Numbered from the stretch's first letter, positions 23,920 through 36,961 are shown. The stretch: 64,000 nucleotides of DNA from Heterobilharzia americana (GCA_944470555.2 OX104127.1:25311661-25375660), one strand, 5' to 3'. The notes: generated from the letters alone by a model not told the origin. Program-made: numbers and translations.

Positions 23920-25150
23920 TGCCAACCGATGTCAACTGGTGACGACTGTTATTGTGTCCAACATCCTAGGACCCATAATTATCCGATGCCTAACTGGAGC
24001 TCGAGAAAACCAGGCAGGTTTTAGACCTGGACGAGGGTGCATCAGTCGTATTTTTACCCTATGACAGGTTCTGGAACATATGCATACCTACGGGCCAGCT
24101 ACCGACACCTGCCATATTTCTTGATTTGGAGGTGGCATTTGACTCGACTGTGAGGTGTTGTGGCAGTGTCTGACTATTTTGTAAGAATCGAGTAAGTATG
24201 TAACGCTAATCAAAGATCTCTACTCGAATTCACGCTGCTGTAGTGGAGAGTTGTTATGCGAATTGATGACAACTAGTGGTGTCCAGTAGGGCTGCTGACT
24301 GTTATCGTCTGTATTTAACTTCGTTATTGACGTATTAACAGATTTAAGGTTAGGTATGTCTGACTTCATAGAGATTCGCCCACTCCGTGCAGGTCATCCG
24401 GTTGACTTGGAGTACGCAAACGATATTGTCTTGCTAGGTGAAGACACTGAAAAAATTCAGTCTTCTCAACGCGTTGCGAATACGTTTGGCATGCGTTTCG
24501 CACCAGTCAAATGTATGATGATGCTCCAGGACTAGTCTTCTGCAAGTACTCCCAGGTTATTGATAGAGAGTGAAGTACCTGGATGTATGGACCAATCCAC
24601 TTACTTGGAGACTTGCATCAGCGTGATGGAGTTGGTCGCTGATGAAATCTTAGCTCGGTTGCAGAAGGCCCGATTGATATTTGTCTAGTTGCTTCACTTA
24701 AGGTGCCGACTGGCGAGACATTCAACTATCTTTCACATGAAGCGTATACTGCGCTGCACGGTGGCCTGTCTTGTTGTACGACTGTGAGACAAGGCTGTTG
24801 AAAGTAGTTGACATGAAGCGGTTACTAGATTTTGATCAGCGATGTCTTGGTAGCACTGTGTGAGCGACGTTGAGGGCAAGTGAAGAGTACTAGGCAAGGC
24901 GATTGATGGGGTTGTGAACCTTAGTCGACTGACGTGCCATGAACATGTACTGCATGTGCCTAGCCACCGCTTAACTCGAAGTGCCATACTAGGAGAAGTT
25001 GGACTAGGTTGGGAGAGGGTTCAGGGTGGCGATAGTCGATGAAATTCCTAACTGCTAGTCTGAGCCGTCCAGGAAGATGTTGACTACCTAGCTAGAATTC
25101 TCGAGATAACAAGAATCAGTGGTTGAAAACTATTGGTGAAATGCCTGAAG
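23920..25150 (+). mobile_element. RTE-type non-LTR retrotransposon remnant, RT to C-terminus
   Basis: The plus strand encodes ENQAGFRPGRGCISRIFTL (about 24005-24060), then HPVDLEYANDIVLLGEDTEK (about 24398-24455; YANDI stands where active copies have YADDI) and, in broken frames, VVNLSRLTCHEHVLHVPSHRL (about 24913-24975). These are the consecutive blocks of RT and the conserved tail of RTE-like elements common in schistosomes. The DD pair is ND, and stops interrupt all frames. The 5' part (endonuclease) is absent. Confidence 0.75.
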
Positions 25151-25157
25151 ATCGGTC

Positions 25158-26192
25158 ACAATTACTATTATTTATCCTTTGGGTTCCTAGTGAACACAAG
25201 GCTTCAGTAGCACATCACCATTTCACTCTGTTCTCTGCAGCCTTTTCAACCTGGCTCCACGACTGCCTGTAAGCTTTCATTTCATCCTCACACCATCTCC
25301 TTCATGTCACCGTCGGAAGTCTAATTCGTCGTTTTCCATTTGGGTTCCACTCGACGGCTTGGCCTGACGCGTGTTCTCAAATCGTCTTCTCAGTGCATGC
25401 CCAATTCAACCCATCTCCACTTTCTTCTGCATATTTGTTGGGTGATAGGTTATTGGTTGGTTGGTTCGTTGCCAGCCAGTGTTCTTTTTGCTTGTTGTTC
25501 TTATTCGAGCCATCTGATCTCCATCTTCAGTATCGAGCGAGCGTAGGCGGCAGCTGTTGATGTATGTCTGCAGTTTGTTGGAAATGCTTTTCGTAACGCA
25601 CCAAGTCTGTGAACCATCACAGAAGCACTGACATTACTGTTAAAAATCCGGATCTTGCTCTCTGTGCTGAATGGAGTGTAGTGCAGAGGATCTCCTCAGT
25701 GATGAAAGCCTGTCTTGCTTTTCCGATCCTGTCTCTGACATCCTCATCTGCGCCTGTAGTTAAAACGATGCTACCTAGGCAGGTGGGTGAAAGAGACAAC
25801 TTCCCTTCGATTTCTCCCGTTGATGGTGATTGGTGCTTTTTGTTGTTATTGTTGTTGGTTAGGTATCTTCATTACACCTGTCTTCTCTACGTTCACCTGA
25901 AGTCCCGTGTTCTTCGCTGCCTCGTCTCTTCGAACAAATTGTTGGTTTTCGCCTGTAGATCTTCGAGTTTGTGTGACAAGACATCAAACATAAATCATCA
26001 CCAGCGAAATCCAAATCATCTAGGGTCTTCTCATCGGTCAGAAAGCGCATGCCCATCTTTTCACTCCTCGCAGTTTTTTGCATGATCCAGTCTGGTCAAC
26101 CATAATCATAAAGATCAGGTAGCCTTGTCTTACTCCTATCTTCACTTTGAAGGCATCACTGAGCTTTCCATTGTAAATCACTTGGCATATAG
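25158..26192 (-). mobile_element. SR2/RTE-like retrotransposon 3' part, running into the assembly gap
   Basis: Minus strand: CQVIYNGKLSDAFKVKIGVR (26190-26100) is the RT segment that appears at 41380-41440 in the RTE copy on the plus strand; LDDLDFAGDDLCLMS (about 26020-25975) is the catalytic palm block with an extra Gly; the rest follows the tail of the same family down to an (AAT)n-like end at about 25158. It abuts the end of the RTE remnant at 23920-25150. Its 5' part is in the N gap. Confidence 0.75.
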
Positions 26193-26692
26193 NNNNNNNN
26201 NNNNNNNNNNNNNNNNNNNNNNNNNNNNNNNNNNNNNNNNNNNNNNNNNNNNNNNNNNNNNNNNNNNNNNNNNNNNNNNNNNNNNNNNNNNNNNNNNNNN
26301 NNNNNNNNNNNNNNNNNNNNNNNNNNNNNNNNNNNNNNNNNNNNNNNNNNNNNNNNNNNNNNNNNNNNNNNNNNNNNNNNNNNNNNNNNNNNNNNNNNNN
26401 NNNNNNNNNNNNNNNNNNNNNNNNNNNNNNNNNNNNNNNNNNNNNNNNNNNNNNNNNNNNNNNNNNNNNNNNNNNNNNNNNNNNNNNNNNNNNNNNNNNN
26501 NNNNNNNNNNNNNNNNNNNNNNNNNNNNNNNNNNNNNNNNNNNNNNNNNNNNNNNNNNNNNNNNNNNNNNNNNNNNNNNNNNNNNNNNNNNNNNNNNNNN
26601 NNNNNNNNNNNNNNNNNNNNNNNNNNNNNNNNNNNNNNNNNNNNNNNNNNNNNNNNNNNNNNNNNNNNNNNNNNNNNNNNNNNNNNNNNNNN
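26193..26692. other. Assembly gap (500 N)
   Basis: Exactly 500 N. The round number suggests a placeholder rather than a measured gap. Retroelement sequence enters it from the left. Confidence 0.99.
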
Positions 26693-26824
26693 CAGATATA
26701 CATAGAAATAAATTATCAAGATCCATAAACAATATTCTTTGCTGCTCATTTAAAAATCATGCCCCCAGTCAGAAACTCAATTGTCAGTAGTCAAAGGATG
26801 AGCTAAAGTATTGAGGTACATTAG

Positions 26825-26985
26825 TGTGTGCATACCAGTTTACTTGTTCTTGTGGAGCTGAGTACATCAGCCGTACTGTTCGCCAGCTTATACGATACTT
26901 CCGTGAACACTATCCAACAAGAGCAGAACGGAAGTGCATCGTTAGCTCAGGACACTTAGCTCCTTTCCATAAGTCCTTCAAAATT
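26825..26985 (+). mobile_element. GIY-YIG endonuclease fragment of a Penelope-like element
   Basis: Plus strand reads AYQFTCSCGAEYISRTVRQL followed by IRYFREHYPTRAERKCIVSS and a stop at 26989. The CSCG..YI.R pattern and REHYP fit the start of the GIY-YIG domain used by Penelope-like elements to cut target DNA. The usual YIGR is YISR. The copy is a short fragment beside the assembly gap. Confidence 0.7.
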
Positions 26986-27439
26986 CTGTGAAGTGCAAAC
27001 AAGTCACCTAAAAGGAGAGAAGCGGAGCTAAAGCATTAGCAGTTCAAAACTTCAAACCATCACTGTGTATGTCCAACTTCTTCCTTGGGCATGGCCGTTA
27101 TAGAATATCGATCACTTTCGATAACTCCCAAATGACGTAACTCTTTTTATTTCGTAATCGCATTGTTTATTTTCACATTACATAACTTCCTTTTTTGACG
27201 CGATTTATAATAAACTTTGACAGCAACTTACTCTGGAGTGCTCTTTGCTTTCCACCACATATTCACAAATGTACAGCTAAGAGGATGATTTCGTTGAAGC
27301 GAAAAATTTTTCTTCACTGCAATCGTCTTCTAAGTTTTTCTATGATCAAATGGGATTGTTTTCACAAAGCTAATTGGTGAAATGCAGCCGAACGGCTCAA
27401 GGATAACGTGGCTACTATGACACCTGGTGATTCAGGTCG

Positions 27440-27800
27440 TCATTTGGCAGGAATTTTCAGGGTGGTACTGATCATGAACTAACATCAACTGGGTAACTAT
27501 AGAAAACCTAAGGGGAATGGATAGCTGCTTCGTCATAGAATCAGCCCCCTCAGTAGTGTGTACCAACCATCCTGAAGAGAATAAACCTAGTACCTTCATG
27601 TCCCACGCCGAGCATATTACCAACTAGCCAATAGGTCGGCTTCCAGTGGATCATATTTTCCCATTCCTTTCAGTTCACAATTTAACGCGATCATTACCCA
27701 GTATCATCAGTTGGCCTCCACTTCACTTCCAACTTGGTCAACCCTACTGGTCACAGCTTTCTTTTAGAACTTCAAGAAATCCCTCTCAAAGGATGTTTGT
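27440..27800 (-). repeat. H1 SINE, degenerate
   Basis: Minus-strand order as in 22853-23200: body segment (27690-27800, with ggcctccacttcacttcc), tRNA-like part (27590-27640) and a decayed arm (27455-27570) with ggatagctgcttcgtc in place of the hammerhead. No functional core. Confidence 0.6.
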
Positions 27801-28389
27801 AACGTGGAATGGATAGTAATTCAATTTGAAGGGTTGTGGCAACCGATTAATTTCAACTTGGTATAAAGTCATAAGTTCGCACTGCTGGAGAGTATGAGAT
27901 CAGGATGAAACATTTCTTTGGTGCTTCTTGGTTTTAAGTGGTCTCCCAGCTATATGTTTACATTATCCCTCTATATAAGATAGCCATTTTAAAAAAACCA
28001 TTCCTATCTTCCTTAACAGTCATTATGACATTTTCAGCGCACTGTATAAGTGACCGTTTGCTTATAAATAAACATAAACAAAAATACTGGCTTCCTGGTT
28101 CTATGAGACTGACATAACTACCAAAGTTATATCATTTATCGCACATATTTCAAGAAGCACTAATGATTGCCCATTTACAGTTTTCCTTCTAAACTGATTG
28201 ATCTGATAAAGATAAACTGTTAACATAAAAACCATGGAAAACTATGTCGATAACTGAAATTTAGGGCTGTAGGTCTAATAATTAAACCATTCCTATTAAG
28301 ATGATGTGGTTTTCGTTTCTGATAATCATATTTTCATGTTATCTATTCGCACAGTGATTGATGTAGTTTGAAGTTTATTAGGATTTTAT

Positions 28390-28622
28390 TTTCAAAGTTG
28401 CAGTCATTACAGACTGATATCAGTAGGGGAACTATTGAAAATCTGGTAGTGCTAAGAAGCTGTTTCATTCTAATGTGGTCTTTAGTCCGATCCGTGGCAG
28501 GCTTGTGGGTGCATACTGTTGAGGAGTTTCATACTGCGACGAAACATCTATCAGGCACTCCCAGGTTTTCAGTGGTTCTCCATGTGATGTTAGTCTGTGA
28601 TGAATACAACTTTAAAGATAAA
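28390..28622. repeat. H1 SINE inverted pair (foldback), degenerate
   Basis: The left arm 28390-28480 (gcagtcattacagactgatatcag ... gaagctgtttcatt) is an inverted copy of the right arm 28505-28622 (ggaggagtttcatactg ... gatgttagtctgtgatgaat). The right arm has a hammerhead-like order with core TTGAGGA and intact GAAA but weak stem II. Little of the tRNA-like centre remains. Confidence 0.6.
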
Positions 28623-29062
28623 CACTGATGGTTTTTTTATATTCACGTTATCAACACCCTTTGATGAGAATGTTTATGTTAATCAAATGAAATCTACGGT
28701 CTTCTGTTTATCTTATTGTTCTAAATTGGATAAGGATTTTATAAGGTACACTTCTAGTAGTGGATAAGTTCAATAGTTAAGAAAATGTAGAGTAATCATG
28801 TGATGTTAGAATAAACAAATGAATACTGTTTAAGTAAAACAGAGCAAATTAATTTGAAAACAATAAAAGGACACTTGTATTCTTTCCAATAAATGGTCGG
28901 TAGATTTAAACCCAGTAAATTCTACTTTTACTGACTATGCAGAAGCTTAAACGTCATAAGGATTTTTGCTGATTACGTAGTAACAAAACTTTGTAAGACC
29001 CATTACAAAAGTTAAAATACCTTAGAATACAATAATTTGGTTGGTTTCAGCTATCAGAAGAA

Positions 29063-29215
29063 TCCAAGAAGCGCGTTTTGTCCTACTTGGAACTCGTCAG
29101 CCGGATGTACCTGCACCTCAGAGATGTCGTGCTCACTGAGACTCGAACCTCGTACCCATCACTTCAAATGCCAAGGCGTTATCCACTATGCCAAGGAAGA
29201 ACGATAGCCGCTTCT
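29063..29215 (-). repeat. H2 (Sm-alpha-like) hammerhead SINE
   Basis: Minus strand: tRNA-like head with gttcgagtctcagtgagc, then ggtacatccggctgacgagtt and ggacaaaacgcg. The core CTGACGA, stem I and stem II are fine, but GAAA is AAAA (the G of the core is lost), so cleavage is unlikely. Confidence 0.7.
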
Positions 29216-29954
29216 TGTATAATGGGTAGTAGTCATTACTATTTATTAACATACTTGTTATTCTCCTTCATTTTATTGGATCGGACAATAACAAGTATAT
29301 CAATAAATACTTATACCTTAGAATACAGTTAAAATGAATGCAGGGATGATATTGTATTAACTTTGGTTATTGCATTTCAAGACAATGGAGTAATGAGAAG
29401 TTAATAGGAATAAAGGAACAATCTCAGTAGATGATAATATTAGTAATGAACAAAAAGAGGAAGGAAAATGTGTACTATTTGGACTTATGAACCAGAGTAT
29501 ATTCATTCAACTAAATTTAATTATTCCACCTATATGTGATCCTTGTTTGGATGGCTATAAAATACCATGAGTTTCATTTCTATTTGATGACTGAAATTTT
29601 AATTCAGTATGCTTATTTTGTCATGTTTAAGGGTTGTCATCTTTTATACCTCGTTAGGCTAGTTGTTAGTATCGTCTAGGATTTGAGTAAATCCATGTGA
29701 TGATTACCGCATAATTATTTACATATGTTCTATGAGGAAACACTCAGACAAGAACGGTACACTTTCTGTTATGCATGTTACTTCTTGACATCTTGCTGTC
29801 AGGTTTGCATTTTTAACGTCTACTTTGCATCGACTAATTTCTTCATGGTAGTTATTGAGAATTTTTCACAGTTCTTTGTAAATTCGGAACTACTAGCAGT
29901 CGACGTTAGTAGTAAGAGACTGTATGCGACCTATGTGTTTAGGAGTAAAGCATA

Positions 29955-30260
29955 GTTGAGCTAACTAGTACTTGGGAACAAGCATATACATTATGCCATC
30001 CATTAACTAACATATTTAATAGATCATTTTCAGAAAGCAACGTACCAGCTGCCTGGAAAGATATTATAATAGTCCCATACCTAAGTGTGTGATTGTAGGA
30101 GCATGTTTGAAATTCCATCTGACTGCAGTTACTTCTCCCTTCTTGAAAATAATGGAAAAGCCAATGAATACATGTGCTTCAACTCTCACTGAAGGTTTTT
30201 GGAGGTCCTAAACAATTTGTCTACAAAAGCAAAAGAAGCACTGTCTTATGTTACAATATT
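29955..30260 (+). mobile_element. CR1-like RT fragment, degenerate
   Basis: The plus strand encodes ALTYIFNRSFSESNVPAAWK followed by DIIIVPYL (about 29990-30090), the segment before the RT palm in CR1/Jockey elements (pattern: LT.IFN.S......P..WK.A.V.P..K). Further translation is broken; LKVFGGPKQFVYKSKRST at 30183-30240 may be the next block. Confidence 0.55.
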
Positions 30261-32509
30261 CTCCTCTTTTGTTCCCCTTTATTCTTTTCTGGTTTCCTGA
30301 AAAAAGACTATGCTATATTGCATAGAACTTTGGAGATTGTCATAAGAACTATTTAGTGGTGTACCTCTAAACTTTCTAGTTATAAACAAACATCTTAAAT
30401 CATGTAAACATCTGTAACGAGTTATTTTATCGTATGATCAGAGTCCTCTTCACTTCAAGCTTTCTACATGTCGGTCATCAGAAAATGCAAAGAGCAAGTA
30501 TATAAGACTTTATGCCCGTACTACGAGATATAAAAACTCTACAATACCGTACTTAGCTCGTCTCCTGTACGATAACAAAAGTATTACAAATGAACTAACT
30601 AATCAACTTCTGTTTTTGAAAGTAAACTAACTGATGAGTACACAGCATGTTATGACTTATGTACTATGAATCTAATTGTTAGTTTGATTGTCTACCTAAT
30701 TCTGCATCCTGAAGAAATTTGTAGATGGAGTAAGTATTCTTATCTTTTATGTGTAATTTATACTTTTATTTCATTTTGTTGTGTATGCATATACACTGTT
30801 TCTGTCCAACTGATACTCTATGGCATACTGAAACTTCTGTTCAGTATTCCCGAAATGCTTTTCAGGATAAAGCCGTTTTTATTTTGAAGAAAATCATAAT
30901 GAAGAATGACTTAATAACTTAATCGACCATAACCCTATCAAAAATACTACTGGTTAGTATACAAATGAATAATCAGTCTAGTGGCTTACCCTCAGACTTT
31001 GTTATTGACTAATTTTTCTATTAAATATGATCTAGCCTGAAAAATTATACAATCCAGAATTGTTACATGTCTCAATTTCCCTCTCAATTCTTTTTATTTT
31101 TATCATCAACAATTGCCTACCCAAACTCCTATGAAATGTATTCAGTCTACCGTTTATCTTACTTTGAATTAAATGATTCTCCAGTTTAGGTTGCATGTCA
31201 TTCCTTGTCGTCGTAGCATTTTCAATGGTCGAGTCGAAATAACACAATTAGGAATTAGTAAAGATATTTCTATCAAAATCGAATAACTGTTTAGCTCTTT
31301 CCAGATGTAATCCACCTTCAAATCTATATTTTATTGCAGAGGATGCAAGAGATTTTCAGTTACATAATTCTTACTTTTTTTCAGTTGTAGACACATAACT
31401 GACTCAAATAAAGTTCATATATTAAATAGTTATCAGCTTCTACATATCCACCTCAGCATTGTATAAAAGTAACACGACGTGTTTAAAGCTCCAATCAGTT
31501 TGATCGTGTAGATTTTTACCCAATAACTACAGCTGGTGGCAACTAGGAAAAGGCAGTTGTCGCAGACACACACAAACGCACAGAAGAAAAGTGTCTTTTC
31601 TAGTTTGAAATTCTGATATCCATCTGAGTCCGCCTTACTTGACGTTCTGCTTAAGTGCCTATATTGTCAGCTATTGCAGTGATAATTCTGCTTCTGGCCT
31701 TTTCAGGTAACTTATGTAGCATCATGTAGAGCTGATTCTTTGCACTCAGCGAAATCTTACGTATGATTAAGCAAGGGAAAACTAAAATGCAAATTGCAGC
31801 AATTCACAATACCTTCAGTTTTATTACTGAACTGTATAGTTGACTGGAGTACTTTTAACCGACATCCTGTTAGTTACTCCCTCCTAAGACGGGTTATTCA
31901 AGTCTCAGTCACCATATTCATGTTCACGGAAAGCATCCATCATCTTTGAAGCTATTATGATGTCTGTTATCTGGATTAGTAGTTATTGTCAGTAGTTAAA
32001 GTTTCAACATGAAGCTGACAGTGTTGTTTGAGAAGACTAGAAGTGCTATTTCTTAAATTTAAATCACTTTTAACTGACTTAATTAGTTGAAGGTGTCCTG
32101 CTAAAGAAATGAGTGACAACGAGGAAAGCTTAAAAAGAAGAAAAACAATAAATTTTGCGAAAAAATTGTCTATTTTATGAGGCATTTAGGTGGTAAATGC
32201 TTATTTCTCTGCTGTACATAATTATATGTGAAAAATGAATAGTTGTACAACATAATTAAATACTGCACTTATCGTAAGTAACCTTGGTTATTGCTATAAA
32301 CTATAGGTAATCGATACCTTGTGACACAATTTAGTAGTAAAGTCTCAATTACTATCTAATCATTAAAACATAACGACATTGATAAATATCCTGGATGAAT
32401 AGTCTCACAGATATCAAGCACGAATTTAAGAAAATTTATTTAAACCAGTAGAACATAAATTGCTAGCTGACTCTATGATACTGTATCCGAAAATTGAAGG
32501 AAAACTGAC
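30261..32509. other. Intergenic DNA, no supported feature
   Basis: AT-rich. Short open frames at 30666-30887, 31032-31247 and 31976-32185 have no recognisable domain. No repeat family was matched by eye. Confidence 0.4.
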
Positions 32510-33500
32510 TCATCTCATTCCAAGTGTCCTTGATCATGCAACAAACGGTGACGACCGAGAAGATGGGCATACGCTGGACTGAGAAAATGATCCTAGAAGA
32601 CTTGGATTTCGCCGGTGACTTGTGTCTCATATCACACAAACTTGAAGATCTACAGGCAAAAACTAACAACTTGGCAGAAGAAGCGAGACAGCGAACACGG
32701 GACTTCAAGTGAACGTAGAGAAGACAGAGGTGATGAAGATACCCAACAAACACCACCACCACCACCACGAACAACAACAACAACAAGCTCCAATCACCAT
32801 CATCATTGAGAGAAACTTGAAGGAAGTAGCCTCTTTCACCTACTCACTTAGGCAGCACTGTCTCAACTACAGGCGGCACAGACGATGATGTCAAAGCTAG
32901 CCAGGATCGGAAAGACAGCAAGACAGGCGTTCATTAACCTGAAAGTAGTGTGGAGATCTCCTCCACTGCACTCAGTATGTGGAACGATATCCATATTTTC
33001 AACACCAATGTCAGTCAAGTCAGTGCTTCTGTATGGTTCAGAGACTTGGCGAGTTACGAAAAGCATTTCCAACAAACTACAGATATGCATGACATCAACA
33101 GCTGCCGCCCACGCTTCCCCGATATCGAAGAAGGAGATCAGATGTCCAGAATAATAAGAATAAGCAAGAAGAAACTCTGGCTGACCCCACAACAAACCAA
33201 CCAAGAAGCTATCGCTCAACCAATGTGTAGAAGGAAGTGGGGGTGGATTGGGCATGCACTGAGAAGGCCAACTGAGGACATCACGCGTCAGGCCAGGCCC
33301 TCTATTGGAACCCCGATGGAAAACGGCGAGTTGGGCGTCCGAGGTGGAGGTGACATGGAGATCATGTGAGGAAGAAATGAGAGCATATGGGCAGTCGTGG
33401 AGCTAGGTTCGGAAGATTACAGAGAAGAGAGTGAAATGGAGGCGTGCTACTGAAGCGGTATTTTCTACTAGGAACCCATGGGTCAAATAATAAATATAAA
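32510..33500 (+). mobile_element. SR2/RTE-like retrotransposon, 5'-truncated copy (R1)
   Basis: Plus strand: LEDLDFAGDLCLISHKLEDL (32597-32655; the DD pair is GD), then VEKTEVMKIPN followed by a run of six His and a Gln run (about 32718-32790), RNLKEVASFTYSLR, KARQAFINLK, NTNVSQVSASV and REDLAS-like remnants, KWGWIGHALRRPTEDITRQA (33237-33297), to aggaacccatgggtcaaataataaat at the end. This is the RT thumb and tail of the same family as 39165-42490. Multiple frameshifts; dead. 5' truncation is typical of target-primed insertion. Confidence 0.8.
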
Positions 33501-34747
33501 AATAATCCGAGTGTCATCAGCTGTACAATGTAGTTCAGTGACAATAGCGATGGGGTTTAAATCTCTAAGGTGATATCACTTCCTTCAAACTTGTAAATAC
33601 TTCTAGCTGATGAATTCCAACAACTGTAAAACTTAAGTGCAGAAGAGTTTTTTAGCGATTTTCTCAACAACAAAAAACAATCACATTGATCAGTGTGTAC
33701 CATGATTGTGAAAGGAAGATGAATAGAATTCAATCTGAGTTTAGGACGAAACAACACGAAGTTGATTACTCTTCAGTGGCAAAATGATGATTCTTATAAA
33801 TCTATTTCAAAATCACCTTAAAGAAGTCGGGGTAATATGACGATATTGAGATCTATTCTCAGGCTATATCTGTTCAGATTTACGAAGATATGAATGCACA
33901 GGCTGATTATACTTCCTAGCATCTAAACCCATCTTAAAACAGTGATGAACATTAGTTCAGAGAAGGATGTATTTACTAGTGGAATGAAGTCAGTGTGTAG
34001 AGGATGAGTGTAAGACTTAGTTGAATAAATATGGTTGAACTATTTTTCACATGATGCGTACTCGTTCACTTTTGCATAAAGACCTTAATAGTTCAGGCCC
34101 ATTGATGAATGTTTAATCAACTGTATATTTCTGGAGTTAATCAATTCATTTTTTAACAGCATATTACTTTTTAAAATCATTCCCTTCAACCCTGTATCTA
34201 GCAATATTCTCTCTAAAACATGTAGGTGATCAATGACCATCTATCCTACTTGCCTACTTTCTTGAATGCATTAATAAATTGGTCATAGCGTTTTACATAC
34301 TTGGATGTTTGCATCCTTCATGGTGAGATAGAGATGAAAACAGAATAGTGATAACAGCTTTACTCCACTATTTAAAATAGTCAGGATCACGAAGTGTCCA
34401 TTTGATCTACATTTTGTTTTAGAGTTTTGATAATCTTTACCTTGGAAGATTTTAAATTCAGAACACATTTGTTTGAAAATACTACTGTAGATACAACTAA
34501 ATATTCAATGAATGACTGATAGTCAAGTAGTATCAGATGTCATTTGAACTGCATGATAACCAAAAGTGAGTAAGCATCATTGCTGCAGACTTTGATATGC
34601 TGGAAAACATTTCAGTTCATGAGAGGATTACTTACTGTCTGTCTACTTCAGTGACTTCGTCTGCATCAACCCTTGAGGAGGTGAAGTGTTTTAAATCCAC
34701 ACGAATTTCTGAAGGTTATCGTGATTTTCATAACTACTTATATTTAA
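33501..34747. other. Intergenic DNA, no supported feature
   Basis: AT-rich with short accidental frames only; no repeat recognised. Confidence 0.4.
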
Positions 34748-35395
34748 ATTAGTATTCGCCACAGACTGACACCAATTGGAGAACCACTGAAAACCTGGGA
34801 GCATTGCACAGCCATTTCATCCAAGTATGCTACTCCTCAGTAGTACGCACCCACGATGTCCCAAAGGAAGGAAGTTTGTACCTTCAGATTTCACGACAGA
34901 CACGTTAACCGTTCAGCCATTGGGTTGGAGTTCACTAGTTCACAGTCTCTTCTTTCTGTCAGTTCGCAATATAGAACGACTACTAACTGAAGAATGAAAT
35001 TCTTGTTAGCATCAAAATGCATTACCCCTTTGTGCTGATTGGTGAAATGCTTAGAGATGGATATCCCGAAGTTTTATTGAGAAACCATGACTAGTTGGGT
35101 CAACCAGTCGGTTGTGAAGTGAATGTCAACTGAAGACCTTAGTGGATAGTTGCGTTACGTCATGAATTGACCGAAGTGAGGAACTGAAGAACACTGAACT
35201 TCGGTACATTGTTTGAAAGATTAACGTATTCGTCATGAAATCTGAAGATCCTAGATTCAATATTTTATGGGTCCGTTAATGCATACTGCTGAGGATTCCA
35301 GTACTAGGACGAAACATCTCTTCAGTGCTCCCAGGTTTTCACTAGTTCTCTAACTGATGCCAATCCATGATGAATACTACCGTAAAAGTAGAATC
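34748..35395. repeat. H1 SINE inverted pair with body segments (648 bp foldback)
   Basis: The left copy (34748-35000, minus) and right copy (35090-35395, plus) each contain the H1 end (attcgccacagactgacacc / gatgccaatccatgatgaat), a hammerhead arm, the tRNA-like part and part of the body. Left hammerhead (about 34793-34845): core CTGAGGA and GAAA intact, but cleavage triplet GTG. Right hammerhead (35281-35330): core CTGAGGA and GAAA intact, with a weakened stem II. Confidence 0.65.
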
Positions 35396-36224
35396 CGTAT
35401 TGACCTAAAAATTATTTTATTGTCGAGTTTAAGAATTGTTAGGTGAGGAGGCGAAGACACCTTTCTTCAAATGTTTAAATGCGTGAGCTTCAATCCTGAT
35501 GAATCAGGCTAGAAAAAGAATCCTAGTCCCAGTGAACCTATGGTCTTTGTTACTGTTGTTTCACTTTCAATTTGATCAACTGATTTCGTGTCGAGTAGTC
35601 TAGAGATTTTCCTACTACTATTCAACACGCTCCTTAAATATTGAAAGCCAAATGGAAGTTAGAACATTTCCAGAAACCTGTAAGATTCGGATGAAGCAAC
35701 CAATAAACAAACCTACAACGATACAGAGAACTTACAGTACATGGGAAGGAGGTTGTTACCTAAATCAATAACCAATCCTAATATCGACAACAAAGAACAT
35801 GATTTAACATGAATAAGAATCGTTCTACAGAAAGCCAGTATACAACTTGAGGTCAAGTAGGTCAAAGTATCATGAAGCCATTTTCTTCCGCTTACATTAG
35901 AAGTACAGCAAAACCTTTACGGAACCTAGAATGACTCAATACGTTGTGAAGTTAACGCTAATCTGACACCCATACCTTCATGACTAGATAGGGATGAGAA
36001 TTTTAATAATTATCGCTTTAATTTATGAATAACTGTTGTAGGTATGAGGATCTGGAAGACGGAAGCATCAGAGGGAAAGTTGAGCTGATTAGTTAGTAAA
36101 TAAAATATGATTTAGTGACAAAAATTATAGGTGGTGGTAAACACTGTCCAAAGGAGAAAGTAAAACAAAGTAGGAACCGATGCAGATGGGGTAGTGGAAA
36201 GGTATTATAGTTTGAGGATTTACT
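35396..36224. other. Intergenic DNA, no supported feature
   Basis: AT-rich; no domain or repeat recognised. Confidence 0.4.
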
Positions 36225-36431
36225 GATTTTTAAAACGTACTCATCACAGACTGACTTCAGTTTTAGAACTACTGAAAATCTAGAAGCTCTCCTCAGTAGC
36301 CTTCTCCCACAACACTACTAAGGATGGAACCCAGGACATTCATGTCTCAAAGCAAGCATACCACCAACCAGCCACCAGATTGGAGTCCAATGGTCCACAG
36401 TTTCCTACTTCTGTCAGCTCGTGATACAAAG
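36225..36431 (-). repeat. H1 SINE, degenerate
   Basis: Minus strand: the H1 end (actcatcacagactgacttc), a damaged arm without the stem II of the hammerhead, and a tRNA-like part near 36345-36400 (accagattggagtcc). It runs directly into repeat X. Confidence 0.55.
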
Positions 36432-36960
36432 TGATAATGGCGGCCTGCTTGAACCTTGGGCTACCAAATTTATCCACCGAGGATCTTTCATCACATTCTT
36501 TCCTTTCAATTTGGTTAACCATTTAAATAAGACCTTTGAACGTATCATTTATGCATGAACATTTTAAAAATGTTTCCAACTCTCCATTTCTCCAGTCAAT
36601 AACAAAGCAGAGAAAAAATGTCACATTATAGACTTTTTGGTACAAAAACGTTTATTATATTTCTATCCATAAGGTGCTTAGCTTGAGTTGCAGATTTTTG
36701 TACTGTCTGAATGAACCACCACCACCACCATCAAAATTACACTTGTATTTCTTTCTGTTGATCCTTCATTATGGACCAGCCTCCTATCCAGAACTAGCTG
36801 CCTATTTCACCTAATTGCCTTGAATACTGTTTTGATTAACATCATTCCGATGCAATGATCATTTCATCTGAAAGTATTGTTATGGGGAGAAATTATTGAA
36901 GAATTAAATGCTGAGAATTCCATACCGTTATACAGATTGTTGGGAATCAAGTGATTGCTA
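36432..36960 (-). repeat. Unclassified repeat X, copy 1
   Basis: This segment is an inverted copy of 58690-59262. Shared landmarks include a GGT/ACC triplet run (36717-36732), gatcctcag/ggatctttcatc and cctaattgccttgaatactg. On the minus strand it encodes NNNSNHLIPNNLYNGMEFSA, similar to residues encoded at 58704-58790. It may be the retroposed 3' end of an unknown gene. Confidence 0.6.
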
Positions 36961-36961
36961 T

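Noticed and set aside
26038..26790. Long open frames across the assembly gap
   Set aside because: They consist almost wholly of N; the flanking real part is RTE sequence.
29960..30660. Complete retroelement
   Set aside because: Only one pre-RT block is recognisable; the remainder is not supported.
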